NCBI RefSeq assembly: GCF_001942335.1
Contig: NZ_MKKH01000077.1
Span: 1-64,000, forward strand
Direction of reading: 5' to 3'
DNA: 64,000 nucleotides
From: Cellulosimicrobium sp. CUA-896
Lineage (GTDB): Bacteria; Actinomycetota; Actinomycetes; Actinomycetales; Cellulomonadaceae
Shown here: positions 30,024 to 38,979 of the stretch, piece after piece
Layout of the letters: each line of letters opens with the position of its first letter
Position numbering within the stretch: position 1 is the stretch's first letter
Program-made: the position numbers and the translations under genes
The notes under the pieces: model-generated
Told to the model about the DNA's origin: nothing
Databases searched by the model: none
The model's input: the letters and a program-made list of their open reading frames with translations, nothing else

Positions 30024-30523
30024 GCGTTCACCCTACTTTTCTGGCTGACGGGCGTACGGTCGCCCTGGGTGGTCGGCCCGGGTGGGTGCGCCGCGTCTAC
30101 CATCCGCCGCTCGTGCCTCGCGGCTCCCGCCAGACCCGCCACGACGCGGCGCACCACGGCCCGCCCTGCATCGCCTCACCTCGATCGGCGCTCACCAGTG
30201 GCGGGGCAGAGCGAGGTACCGCCCTGGTGGCGCGACCTGGAGCGCGACCGTGCGAGGCCGAGCGCCGGTCACCCGGGCGACACGAGCGGCGAGCGGATGG
30301 GGCGGACTCGGATGCGAAGGGCGTCGAGCCGCGCTCGTGAACCCACGGCCGACCGACCGTGGTGACGGCGCGGCAGCCCGAGCACCGAGACCGCCCCACC
30401 CGCGGGGAGGCCCTACCTGGACCGCTCAGCTCAGCGCTCGACCTTCTCGGTCGTGCCGACCGCTGCGCTCCGCTGCGGGCGAGCGCCTCGTTCCTCGGCC
30501 CTCACCCTTCGCTGCGCTCCGGC
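30024..30523. other. 500-bp intergenic region between MFS gene and ino1
   Basis: No gene is visible. It holds copy B of the dispersed repeat (30095-30152) and, at about 30425-30535, runs of imperfect CGCTGCGCTCCG-type inverted repeats that look like REP-style extragenic palindromes close to the ino1 stop codon. They may end ino1 transcription. Confidence 0.45.
30095..30152. repeat. Dispersed intergenic repeat, copy B
   Basis: Second copy of the element at 14839-14898: GTCTACCATCCGC, CTCGTGCCTCG and CTCCCGCCAGACCCGCCACG in the same order and orientation. The reverse complement reads GTGGCGGGTCTGGCGGGAG ... GGATGGTAGAC. Confidence 0.65.
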
Positions 30524-31615
30524 TCAGCGCTCCACCTCGCCGCGGATGAAGGACTCCAGCTGAGCACGGCCCTTCGTGTCCTCCATCTGGACCGGCGGGG
30601 ACTTCATGAAGTACGTCGAGGCCGAGAGGATCGGGCCGCCGACGCCGCGGTCCTTCGCGATCTTCGCGGCGCGGACGGCGTCGATGATGATGCCCGCGGA
30701 GTTGGGGGAGTCCCACACCTCGAGCTTGTACTCCAGGTTCAGCGGGACCTCGCCGAACGCGCGGCCCTCGAGGCGCACGTAGGCCCACTTGCGGTCGTCG
30801 AGCCACGCGACGTAGTCCGACGGGCCGATGTGGACGTTGCGGTCGTCCGTCTTGCCGGCGAGTGGACCCTCGAGGTTCGACGTGACGGCCTGCGTCTTGG
30901 AGATCTTCTTGGACTCCAGGCGCTCGCGCTCGAGCATGTTCTTGAAGTCCATGTTGCCGCCGACGTTGAGCTGGTACGTGCGGTCGAGGATGACGCCGCG
31001 GTCCTCGAACAGCTTAGCGAGCACGCGGTGCGTGATCGTCGCGCCGACCTGCGACTTGATGTCGTCGCCGACGATCGGGACGCCGGCCTGCTCGAACTTC
31101 GCGGCCCACTCCGGGTCGGACGCGATGAAGACGGGGAGCGCGTTGACGAACGCGACGCCCGCGTCGATCGCGGCCTGCGCGTAGAACTTCGCGGCCTCCT
31201 CCGAGCCCACCGGCAGGTAGCAGACGAGCACGTCGACCTGCGCCTCGCGCAGCGTCGCGACGACGTCGACCGGCTCCGCGTCCGACTCCTCGATCGTCTG
31301 CGCGTAGTACTTGCCGACGCCGTCGAGCGTCGGGCCGCGCTGGACGGTCACGCCGGTCGGCGGGACGTCCGCGATCTTGATGGTGTTGTTCTCGGACGCG
31401 TTGATCGCCTCGGCGAGGTCGAAGCCGACCTTCTTCGCGTCGACGTCGAACGCCGCCACGAAGTCCAGGCTCGACACGTGGTAGTCGCCGAACTGCACGT
31501 GCATGAGGCCGGGGACGGTGTCCGCCGGGTCGGCGTCACGGTAGTAGTGCACGCCCTGGACGAGGGACGATGCGCAGTTCCCTACGCCGACGATGGCGAC
31601 GCGGATGGAGGTCAT
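30524..31615 (-). CDS. ino1: Inositol-3-phosphate synthase
   Basis: 363 aa NAD-dependent enzyme converting glucose-6-phosphate to inositol-3-phosphate, the entry to inositol lipids and mycothiol in Actinobacteria. [16 protein letters not shown] is the NAD-binding motif. [42 protein letters not shown] and [18 protein letters not shown] are conserved in the actinobacterial/archaeal form. ATG 31615 has AAGGAGCGAGG upstream. It overlaps the PadR gene by ATGA and is its downstream partner. Confidence 0.96.
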   Translation of the reverse strand: MTSIRVAIVGVGNCASSLVQGVHYYRDADPADTVPGLMHVQFGDYHVSSLDFVAAFDVDAKKVGFDLAEAINASENNTIKIADVPPTGVTVQRGPTLDGVGKYYAQTIEESDAEPVDVVATLREAQVDVLVCYLPVGSEEAAKFYAQAAIDAGVAFVNALPVFIASDPEWAAKFEQAGVPIVGDDIKSQVGATITHRVLAKLFEDRGVILDRTYQLNVGGNMDFKNMLERERLESKKISKTQAVTSNLEGPLAGKTDDRNVHIGPSDYVAWLDDRKWAYVRLEGRAFGEVPLNLEYKLEVWDSPNSAGIIIDAVRAAKIAKDRGVGGPILSASTYFMKSPPVQMEDTKGRAQLESFIRGEVER

Positions 31616-32301
31616 CCTCGCTCCTTGGTGATCGAAGTTCCAGGATCCTCGGGGCGACGAGCGCCGGGCTCCTGACCGGGTGTTTCCGCAGGGTGCGGGG
31701 TGCTGCTGGGTCGTACGCGGCCGCTCCGGGGTGTTCCGAAGGAGCGGTCGCGCTCGGTGGTGATGAGACCGTCGAGCCAGCGCACCTCGCGCTCGACCTG
31801 CTCGAGTCCGTGGCGCTGCAGCTCGAGCGTGTACTCGTCGAGCCGCTCGCGGGTGCGGGCCGCGGACTCCCTGACCGCCTCCAGCCTCTCCGTGAGCCGG
31901 GTGCGCCGGCCCTCGAGGATGCGGATGCGGGTCTCGGCGTCGGTCTGCGCGAAGAACGCGAACCGGACGTCGAAGCTCTCGTCCTCCCACGCGGCCGGGC
32001 CCGAGGAGGCCAGCACGCTCTGGAGGTGTTCCTTGCCGTCGGCCGTCAGCTCGTAGACGATGCGCGCCCGCTTGCCCGACAGGGCCGGCGCCAGCGCCGC
32101 CGGGGCGGCGGTCTGCTCCGTGCCCGTGATGAGGCCACGGGCGACGAGCGTCTTGAGCGCCGGGTACAGCGACCCGTAGGACAGCGCGCGGAACGAGCCG
32201 AGCATGAGGTTGAGGCGCTTGCGCAGCTCGTAGCCGTGCAGCGGCGCGTCGTTGAGGAGGCCCAGGATCGCCGTCTGGAGCACGGGTGTCTTGCTGCGCA
32301 C
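31612..32301 (-). CDS. PadR-family transcriptional regulator
   Basis: 229 aa. N-terminal PadR winged helix ([42 protein letters not shown]) and a C-terminal helical dimerisation part (residues 110-190) with a Pro/Gly-rich end. GTG 32301 is chosen because GGAGGTGAGG lies just upstream. The longer open frame would pass through the operator. It likely represses its own operon with ino1 through the palindrome at 32362-32384. PadR next to ino1 is conserved in Actinobacteria (Rv0047c-Rv0046c position). Confidence 0.92.
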   Translation of the reverse strand: MRSKTPVLQTAILGLLNDAPLHGYELRKRLNLMLGSFRALSYGSLYPALKTLVARGLITGTEQTAAPAALAPALSGKRARIVYELTADGKEHLQSVLASSGPAAWEDESFDVRFAFFAQTDAETRIRILEGRRTRLTERLEAVRESAARTRERLDEYTLELQRHGLEQVEREVRWLDGLITTERDRSFGTPRSGRVRPSSTPHPAETPGQEPGARRPEDPGTSITKERG

Positions 32302-32744
32302 GATCCTCACCTCCGCCCGTCGCGTCGTCGTCCTCGCCCGCCCGACGACCGGGAGGAAAGTCGATGTATCGAGTCGATACATCGGTAGGTTAGGTCGTGT
32401 CGATGTGTCGCGCAACGCTCGGCGCGCGGCGTGACGGCGGTCACGGGGGCGCGCCGACTTGTGAAGGAGCGGCGGAGGGCCCGGGCGGCCGGGGCGAATC
32501 GTTGGCGGACGATCGCGCCGTCGTGCCGCACGGTCCTTGCCCGGCGAGGGCGACGTCCTATTGTTCAGGGTGGCCGGTCCTGTGCGTGCGTGCCCGCTCC
32601 CTGCCTGCCTCGTGCCCGACGACGTCCCCTCGCTCCCGGAGCGGGCGTGCGCCGTCCGGTGGCCCGGCTCTGCGGCACGGCATGCATAGGACCCGAGGGG
32701 CGCCCCGGCGCCGCTCCCGAACGTCCCCCAGAGGAAGGCAGACC
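32302..32744. other. Divergent intergenic region padR / PBP
   Basis: No gene. Holds the PadR operator near the padR side and the PBP promoter/leader on the other. GAGGAAGG lies just upstream of the PBP start at 32745. Confidence 0.5.
32362..32384. promoter_or_regulatory. PadR operator (perfect 23-bp palindrome)
   Basis: Half-site CGATGTATCGA, one central G, and its exact reverse complement TCGATACATCG. It contains the general PadR consensus ATGTAT-N8-ATACAT. It lies about 60 bp before the padR start, in a place suited to block the padR-ino1 promoter. Confidence 0.85.
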
Positions 32745-35152
32745 GTGGCGCGAACCACGAGCAGGAAGGGCCGGACGACCGCGCGACCGCGCGGCCGCCG
32801 TCGCTTCTTCAACTACCCGCGCTCGCACGTCTCGGGATTCCGCCGCTGGCTCCCGTCGTGGCGCGTCGTGGTCGGCACGATGCTCACCGGCATCGCGCTC
32901 GTGGCGGGCGTCGGCGCCGCCGCGTGGTTCACGACCGAGGTCCCGGACGAGCTCCCGAGCGTCGACGCGCAGACGTCGACCGTCTACTGGGGCGACGGGG
33001 CGACGCAGATGGGCACCTACGCCGTCGAGAACCGCGAGATCGTCGACTACGCGACCCTGCCCGAGTACGTGGGCAACGCGGTCGTCGCGTCCGAGGACCG
33101 CACGTTCTGGACCAACTCCGGCGTCGACGTCAAGGGCATCGCCCGCGCCTTCTACAACACGTCCGGGGCGGCGGCCGCCAGGGCGCGTCCACGCTGACGC
33201 AGCAGTACGTCGAGCGGTACTACACCGACACCGTCACGGACTACGCGGGCAAGGCCCGCGAGGCGATCCTCGCGCTGAAGATCACGCAGCAGCAGGAGAA
33301 GTCCGAGATCCTCGGCAACTACCTCAACACCATCTACTTCGGGCGCGGCGCTACGGCATCGAGGCGGCGGCGCAGAAGTACTACGCCAAGCCGGCTGCCG
33401 AGCTCACGCTGTCGGAGTCGGCCGTCATCGCGGGCATCATCCCCAACCCGACCAACTGGGACCCGGCGAACAGCCCGGAGCAGGCGCAGCAGCGCTGGGA
33501 GCGCACGCTGAACCTCATGCTCGAGGACGGCCACATCACGCAGGCCGACCACGACGCCGCGGTCGCCGCCGGCATGCCGCAGCCGGTCGAGTACGTGAAG
33601 TCGAACAAGTACGCCGGCGCCACGGGCTACCTGCTCGACACGGTGGAGAAGGAGCTCGAGCGCGACGCGGGCATCACGTCCGACGAGCTGCAGACACGCG
33701 GTCTGACGGTGACGACGACGGTCGACAAGGCGATGCAGGACGCCGCGGTCGCGGCCATGCAGACGATCCCCGAGGACGCTGCTCCGAACCTGCGTCAGGC
33801 GCTGGTGTCGATCGACCCGGCCGACGGGTCCGTCCGCGCGATGTACGGCGGTGCCGACTACCTCGCCAACCAGTACAACAACGCCACCCGCGGTGCGGCC
33901 CAGGGCGGCTCGACCTTCAAGCCGTTCACGCTCATCGGCGCCCTGGAGTCCGACCACACGCTCGACGAGCGGTTCAACGGCAACAACGATCTCGAGGTGC
34001 CCGGCTTCGACAAGCCGGTCGTGAACTTCGGGGGGTACAGCTACGGCAGCACCGACCTCGTCGAGGCGACTGCCAAGTCGATCAACACGGTCTATGCCGA
34101 GCTCAACGTGGAGATCGGCCCGGAGAAGACCGCCGACGTCGCTGCGCGGGCCGGCATCGACGCGGAGGACGTGGGTGCCAACCCGGCGAACGTGCTGGGC
34201 ACCGCGACGGTGACCCCGCTCGAGCTCGCCAACGCCTATGCGACGCTCGCCGCGCAGGGGATGCGGGCCACGCCGCACATCGTCGCGGAGGTCAAGGACG
34301 CGCGCGGGAACCTCGTCTGGCAGGCCCCTGGCGCCGACCGTCGGACCCAGGAGTTCGAGCCGGACGTCATCGCCGGGGCGACCTACGCCATGACGCAGGT
34401 CGTCGAGGCGCCGGGTGGGTCCGGCGCGCCGGCCCAGGCGCTGAACCGTCCCGTCGCCGGTAAGACGGGAACGTCGAACGACAACCGGTCGGCCTGGTTC
34501 GCGGGCTTCACGCCGCAGCTCGCGACCGTCGTCGGCCTCTACCAGTCCGGTCCGAACGGCGAGCAGGAGCAGATCACGCCCTTCGGCGAGTGGGACGCGA
34601 TCACGGCGGCACATGGCCCGTGCAGGCTGGACCACGTACATGCAGGCCGCGATGGAAGGCATGCCCGTGGAGGAGTTCCCGGAGTACACGCCGCCGCGCA
34701 AGCCCCAGCCGACGGAGACGCCGACCGAGGAGCCTACGGAGGAGCCCACGGAGGAGGAGACCGAGGAGCCCGAGGTCGAGGAGCCCGAGAACGTCTCCGT
34801 GCCGGGCAACCTGGCGGGCATGTCGCAGCAGGACGCGCGGGCGGCCCTGCAGGCGCTCGGTCTCAAGGCGAACGTCACCGAGGAGTTCTCCGACACGGTG
34901 CCGCGCGGGATCGTGATCAGCTCCGGCTCGGCGGGCGCGCAGGTGCCCCCGGGCTCGACGATCGCGCTCGTCGTCTCCAAGGGCCCGGACCCGGCGAACC
35001 AGGAGCCGGAGGAGCCCGAGGAGCCGGAGGACCCGGAGAACCCGGAGGATCCGGACCCGGGGCAGTCGCCACCTCCGACCACCCAGCCGACGACTCCGGG
35101 CGGCACGAACCAGGGCGGCAACAACAATCGTGGCGGTGGCTCCGGGGGCTGA
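32745..35152 (+). CDS. Bifunctional penicillin-binding protein with PASTA domain (four frame breaks)
   Basis: Class A PBP, 803 aa when repaired. A basic cytosolic head is followed by a membrane anchor (VVVGTMLTGIALVAGVGAAAWF) and a GT51 glycosyltransferase (ASEDRTFWTNSGVDVKGIAR, GASTLTQQYVERYYT). The transpeptidase has GGSTFKPF (SxxK), AKSIN (SxN) and AGKTGTSN (KTG). A PASTA domain (VPGNLAGMSQQDARAALQAL) and a Glu/Pro-rich then Gly/Asn-rich tail follow. It polymerises and cross-links peptidoglycan outside the membrane. Breaks lie near 33178, 33348, 34603 and 34625. Adding one G at each restores YFGRGAYGIEAAA and ITGGTWPVQAWTTYM, and total length becomes a multiple of three. GTG 32745 has GAGGAAGG. 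It is the ponA1 position of relatives. Confidence 0.9.
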
Positions 35153-35280
35153 CCGACCGGCACCGCCTGCGCCGGGGACTTTCCCCCGCCACGGATTTCC
35201 AGGCCCGCGCCCGGTACGGGTACCCTGGGGAGCTGCTGTCCGCGGCTACGTCGCGACAGCAGGACTGCATGAACCCTCCT

Positions 35281-35299
35281 GTCACGGATGGACCGTGAC
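35281..35299 (+). promoter_or_regulatory. Hairpin in rpsF leader
   Basis: GTCACGG - ATGGA - CCGTGAC forms a perfect 7-bp stem with a 5-base loop about 15 bases before the rpsF ribosome-binding site (AGAGGAGGTGGG). Ribosomal protein S6:S18 leaders in many bacteria carry a hairpin bound by the protein pair. Whether this one does is inference. Confidence 0.4.
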
Positions 35300-35329
35300 C
35301 GTGAAGACCAGAGGAGGTGGGTTATCCGC

Positions 35330-35620
35330 ATGCGTCAGTACGAACTGATGATCATCCTCGACCCGGAGGTCGAGGAGCGCACCGTCGGCCCGTCGCTCGA
35401 CAAGTACCTGTCGGTCATCAAGACCGACGGCGGTTCCGTCGACAAGGTGGACATCTGGGGTCGTCGCCGCCTGGCGTACGACATCGACAAGAAGTCCGAG
35501 GGCATCTACGCGGTCGTGGACTTCACGTCGACGTCCGACACCGCCAAGGAGCTGGACCGTCAGCTCGGCCTGAACGAGGCCGTGCTGCGCACCAAGATCC
35601 TGCGCACGGACGCTCGCTGA
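35330..35620 (+). CDS. rpsF: 30S ribosomal protein S6
   Basis: 96 aa, normal length. [38 protein letters not shown] and [17 protein letters not shown] are S6 landmarks. It binds S18 and 16S rRNA in the platform. ATG 35330 follows AGAGGAGGTGGG. First gene of rpsF-ssb-rpsR-rplI. The short frame opening at 35288 is part of the leader. Confidence 0.98.
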   Translation: MRQYELMIILDPEVEERTVGPSLDKYLSVIKTDGGSVDKVDIWGRRRLAYDIDKKSEGIYAVVDFTSTSDTAKELDRQLGLNEAVLRTKILRTDAR

Positions 35621-35743
35621 CCTTCCCCCGCACCCCCTCGCGGCTCGTCCTCCACGGGTCCGCCCCACGCCTCGCGCGTGTGGGCGCCACGTGATGGGAT
35701 GGGCCGCCGACACGGACGACGACGAGACACGAAGGAGCTGGCC

Positions 35744-36280
<537 letters not shown>

Positions 36281-36370
36281 CCGGACGCCACACCCAGAAC
36301 ATCCCTCGTCCCTGACCGACGCCGCGTCCGCGGCCCGGGCGGGGACCGCACCTGAGAAGGAGCACCCACC

Positions 36371-36607
36371 ATGGCCAAGCCTGTGGTGCGCAAGCCCAAG
36401 AAGAAGTCCAACCCGCTGAAGACGGCGAAGATCGAGACGGTCGACTACAAGGACACCGCTCTCCTGCGCAAGTTCATCTCCGACCGCGGCAAGATCCGCG
36501 CGCGTCGCGTGACCGGCGTCTCCGTCCAGGAGCAGCGCCAGATCGCCCGTGCGGTGAAGAACGCGCGTGAGATGGCCCTGCTGCCGTACACGTCGACGGC
36601 TCGCTGA
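36371..36607 (+). CDS. rpsR: 30S ribosomal protein S18
   Basis: 78 aa. [26 protein letters not shown] and [20 protein letters not shown] are conserved S18 sequences. No zinc-binding CxxC is present near the N-terminus, which reads [11 protein letters not shown], so this is a zinc-free (C-minus) type. Many Actinobacteria keep such a paralogue. AGAAGGAG precedes ATG 36371. Confidence 0.97.
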   Translation: MAKPVVRKPKKKSNPLKTAKIETVDYKDTALLRKFISDRGKIRARRVTGVSVQEQRQIARAVKNAREMALLPYTSTAR

Positions 36608-36624
36608 GCGGGGAGGGGAAGAAC

Positions 36625-37073
36625 ATGGCCAAGCTGATCCTGACCCACGAGTCACCGGTCTCGGTGAGCCCGGCGACGTCGTCGACGTCAAGGACGGGTA
36701 CGCCCGCAACTACCTCGTCCCGCGCAAGCTCGCCACGCCGTGGTCGAAGGGCGCCGAGTCGCAGGTCTCCGCGATCCGCAAGGCGCGCAAGGCCCGCGAG
36801 ATCGCGTCGCTCGACGACGCGAAGGCGATCCGCGACTCGCTGCAGTCGAAGCCGGTCGTCGTCGAGGCGAAGGCCGGCGCCGCCGGTCGTCTCTTCGGCG
36901 CGGTGACGACGGCGGACATCGCGTCCGCGGTCGCCGCCGCCGAGGGCCCCTCGGTCGACAAGCGCAAGATCGAGATCGGCCAGCCGATCAAGTCGACGGG
37001 CGACTACACGGTCTCCGTCCGCCTGCACCCCGAGGTCTCCGCGACCGTCGCGGTGAAGGTCGTCGCTGCCTGA
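36625..37073 (+). CDS. rplI: 50S ribosomal protein L9 (one frame break)
   Basis: 149 aa repaired, the family norm. MAKLILTHE is followed after one lost G near 36650 (GAGGTC for GAGTC) by [25 protein letters not shown] and the C-terminal domain ending [17 protein letters not shown]9 binds 23S rRNA domain V. The break in a ribosomal protein is a good marker of consensus error. AGGGGAAG precedes the ATG; 17 bp from rpsR. Confidence 0.94.
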
Positions 37074-37090
37074 TCTGCTGATCCAGCACC

Positions 37091-37128
37091 GCGAAGGCCC
37101 GGTCCCTCCCGAGGGGCCGGGCCTTCGC
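37091..37128. terminator. Strong hairpin terminator after rplI
   Basis: GCGAAGGCCCGG pairs exactly with CCGGGCCTTCGC around a 14-base loop, 18 bp after the rplI stop. It lies between convergent rplI and the MATE gene, so it may work in both directions. There is no clear T-run, as is common in GC-rich actinobacteria. Confidence 0.8.
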
Positions 37129-37208
37129 GCTGCTCGGGCCCGCGTCGCGCGGCCGCGGCGGTGGCCCCGGCGGTGGCCCCGGCGGTGACGTCCCGGGCGG
37201 CGCCGGCC

Positions 37209-38646
37209 TCAGGCGGTGCCGGTGACCATCCAGCGGGTGCCGCGGGCGCGGAGCCCCGTGGTGACGGCGCGTGCGGCCATGAAGACCCCCGCGAAGGCGA
37301 GCCAGAGCCACGCGAGCCCCGTCGCGCCGTCGGGCGCCCAGTGCCGGACGGCGAGCGCGAACGGCGCGTAGACCGCGAGCGTCACCATGCCGGCCCACGC
37401 GAGGAAGCGGCCGTCGCCGGCGCCGATGAGGACGCCGTCGAGGACGAAGACCCACCCCGCCATGGGCATGAGCGCGCCGCACACGGCCATGCCGAGCGCG
37501 ACGGCGAGGCGCACCTCGGGGTCGGTCGTGAACAGCAGGGCGAACCACCAGCCGCCCGCCGCCATGACGACGCCGATGACGGCTCCTGCCGCGACGCCCC
37601 ACTGGAGCGTGCGGCGCAGGACGGCGCGGACGCGGGGGACGTCGTCGCGCCGAGCCCGTGCCCGACGAGCGCCTGCGCAGCGATGGCGAGCGCGTCGAGC
37701 GCGAACGCGGCGAGCCCCCACACGGAGCTCACGACCTGGTAGCCCGCGAGCGTGACCTCGCCGAGGCCGGTGGCGACGAACACGGTGAGCAGGATCGCCA
37801 GCCGCAGGGACAGCGTGCGGACGAAGAGCGGGACGCCGGCCCGGGCGTGGCCCAGATGCCTCCTGCGGCGGGGCGCAGGGCGGCGCCGCGGCGTCGGGCG
37901 CCGCGGACGACGACCGCGACGAGGACGGCGCCCATGGTGAGCTGGGCGACGGCGGTGCCGATGCCGGAGCCCGCGATGCCGAGCCCGGCGCCGTAGACGA
38001 GCACGACGTTGAGGACCGCGTTGAGGGTGGCGCCGCCGGCGGCCACCCACAGGGGCGTGCGGGTGTCCTGGAGGCCGCGGAGCACGCCGGTGGACGCGAG
38101 GACGAGCAGCATGCCGGGCAGGCCGAGCGCGGACCAGCGCAGGTAGACGACGGCGTGGCCGGCGACGTCGCCCGTGCCGCCCATCGCGCCGACCGCCCAC
38201 GGCGCGGCGATCCACAGGGCGGCGGCGAGCGCGACGCCGAGACCGAGCGCGAGCCACAGGCCGTCGACGCCGGACTGGAGCGCCTCACGCTCCTGTCCCG
38301 CACCGAGGCGGCGCGCGACCGCGGCGGTGGTCGCGTACGCGAGGAAGACGCACAGGCCGACCAGGGTGACGAGCAGCGTCGAGGCGAGCGAGAGGCCGGC
38401 GAGCTGGGCGGTCCCGAGGTGGCCCACCACGGCCGAGTCGACGAGGACGAACAGCGGCTCCGCGACGAGGGCGCCGAGCGCCGGGACGGCCAGCGCGAGG
38501 ATCTGCCGGTCGAGCGCGGATCGCCGGCCACGGCCTGTGGATGGCTCGGCGCGGCGAGGCCCGGCGGGTGAAGGACGGGTGTCCGGCGGCGGGCCGGAGG
38601 GTCTCCGGCGTGTCGTCGGCGTGTCGTCGGACTTTCTTTCGTCCAC
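37209..38646 (-). CDS. MATE-family efflux transporter, DinF type (two frame breaks)
   Basis: 479 aa repaired, twelve helices. DRQILALAVPALGALVAEPLFVLVDSAVVGHLG is split here only by reading: the stretch ALAVPALGALVAEPLF then VDSAVVGHLGTAQLAG is the MATE/DinF opening. LRGLQDTRTPLW and ALQWGVAAG-type helices follow. Breaks near 37855 (one G restores WATARAGVPLFV) and near 37650 (GCGGAC restores GADDVPRVRAVLRRT). The GTG start at 38646 sits within the run of DnaA-box-like motifs that leads to dnaB. Exports drugs or organic cations against Na+ or H+; substrate unknown. Confidence 0.87.
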
Positions 38647-38979
38647 ACCCTTGAGGGTAGTGAATGCGCTGGTCACCGGCCGTGCCAGGAGTTGTACACA
38701 GGAGAATTCCCCAGTTGTCCACATGGTTGTCCACCGGGTGTGCACAGCGCGCGGCGGTGTGTCCACAGGATCGCGGGTGACTGTCCACGATCCTGTGCAC
38801 AGGGCTGTTTGCCGTCCGCGCGATCCGGCCTCTACTGTCGCGGGGTCGTGTCTGCCGGGACGGGAGGCGCGGCCACCGGGACAGTCGTGTGGGTGGCCCG
38901 CTGTAGAACACGTGTACGACGCGGGTGAGGCCCGCTGCCGGGCCTGGTGGCCTCGGCGAGCCGGGGGAGCGAGGGGCGC
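38647..38979. other. dnaB upstream region with DnaA-box-like cluster
   Basis: No gene. From 38639 to 38803 there are a perfect TTGTCCACA (38715-38723), single-mismatch versions TTGTACACA (38692), TTGTCCACC (38727), GTGTCCACA (38759) and TCGTCCACA (38639), and looser ones CTGTCCACG (38781), TGTGCACAG (38739) and a perfect CCTGTGCACAGG palindrome (38792-38803). TTGTCCACA is the high-GC actinobacterial DnaA box. The rest, up to the dnaB ribosome-binding site, shows nothing clear. Confidence 0.6.
38715..38723 (+). promoter_or_regulatory. DnaA box (perfect)
   Basis: TTGTCCACA, exact actinobacterial DnaA-box consensus, in the centre of a group of seven or eight related 9-mers. Confidence 0.7.

Noticed and set aside
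32745-35152. PBP as a pseudogene because of several frame breaks
   Set aside because: All active-site motifs are intact, each break is repaired by one G, and the total length then fits. The same defect occurs in ribosomal protein L9, so error is the better explanation.
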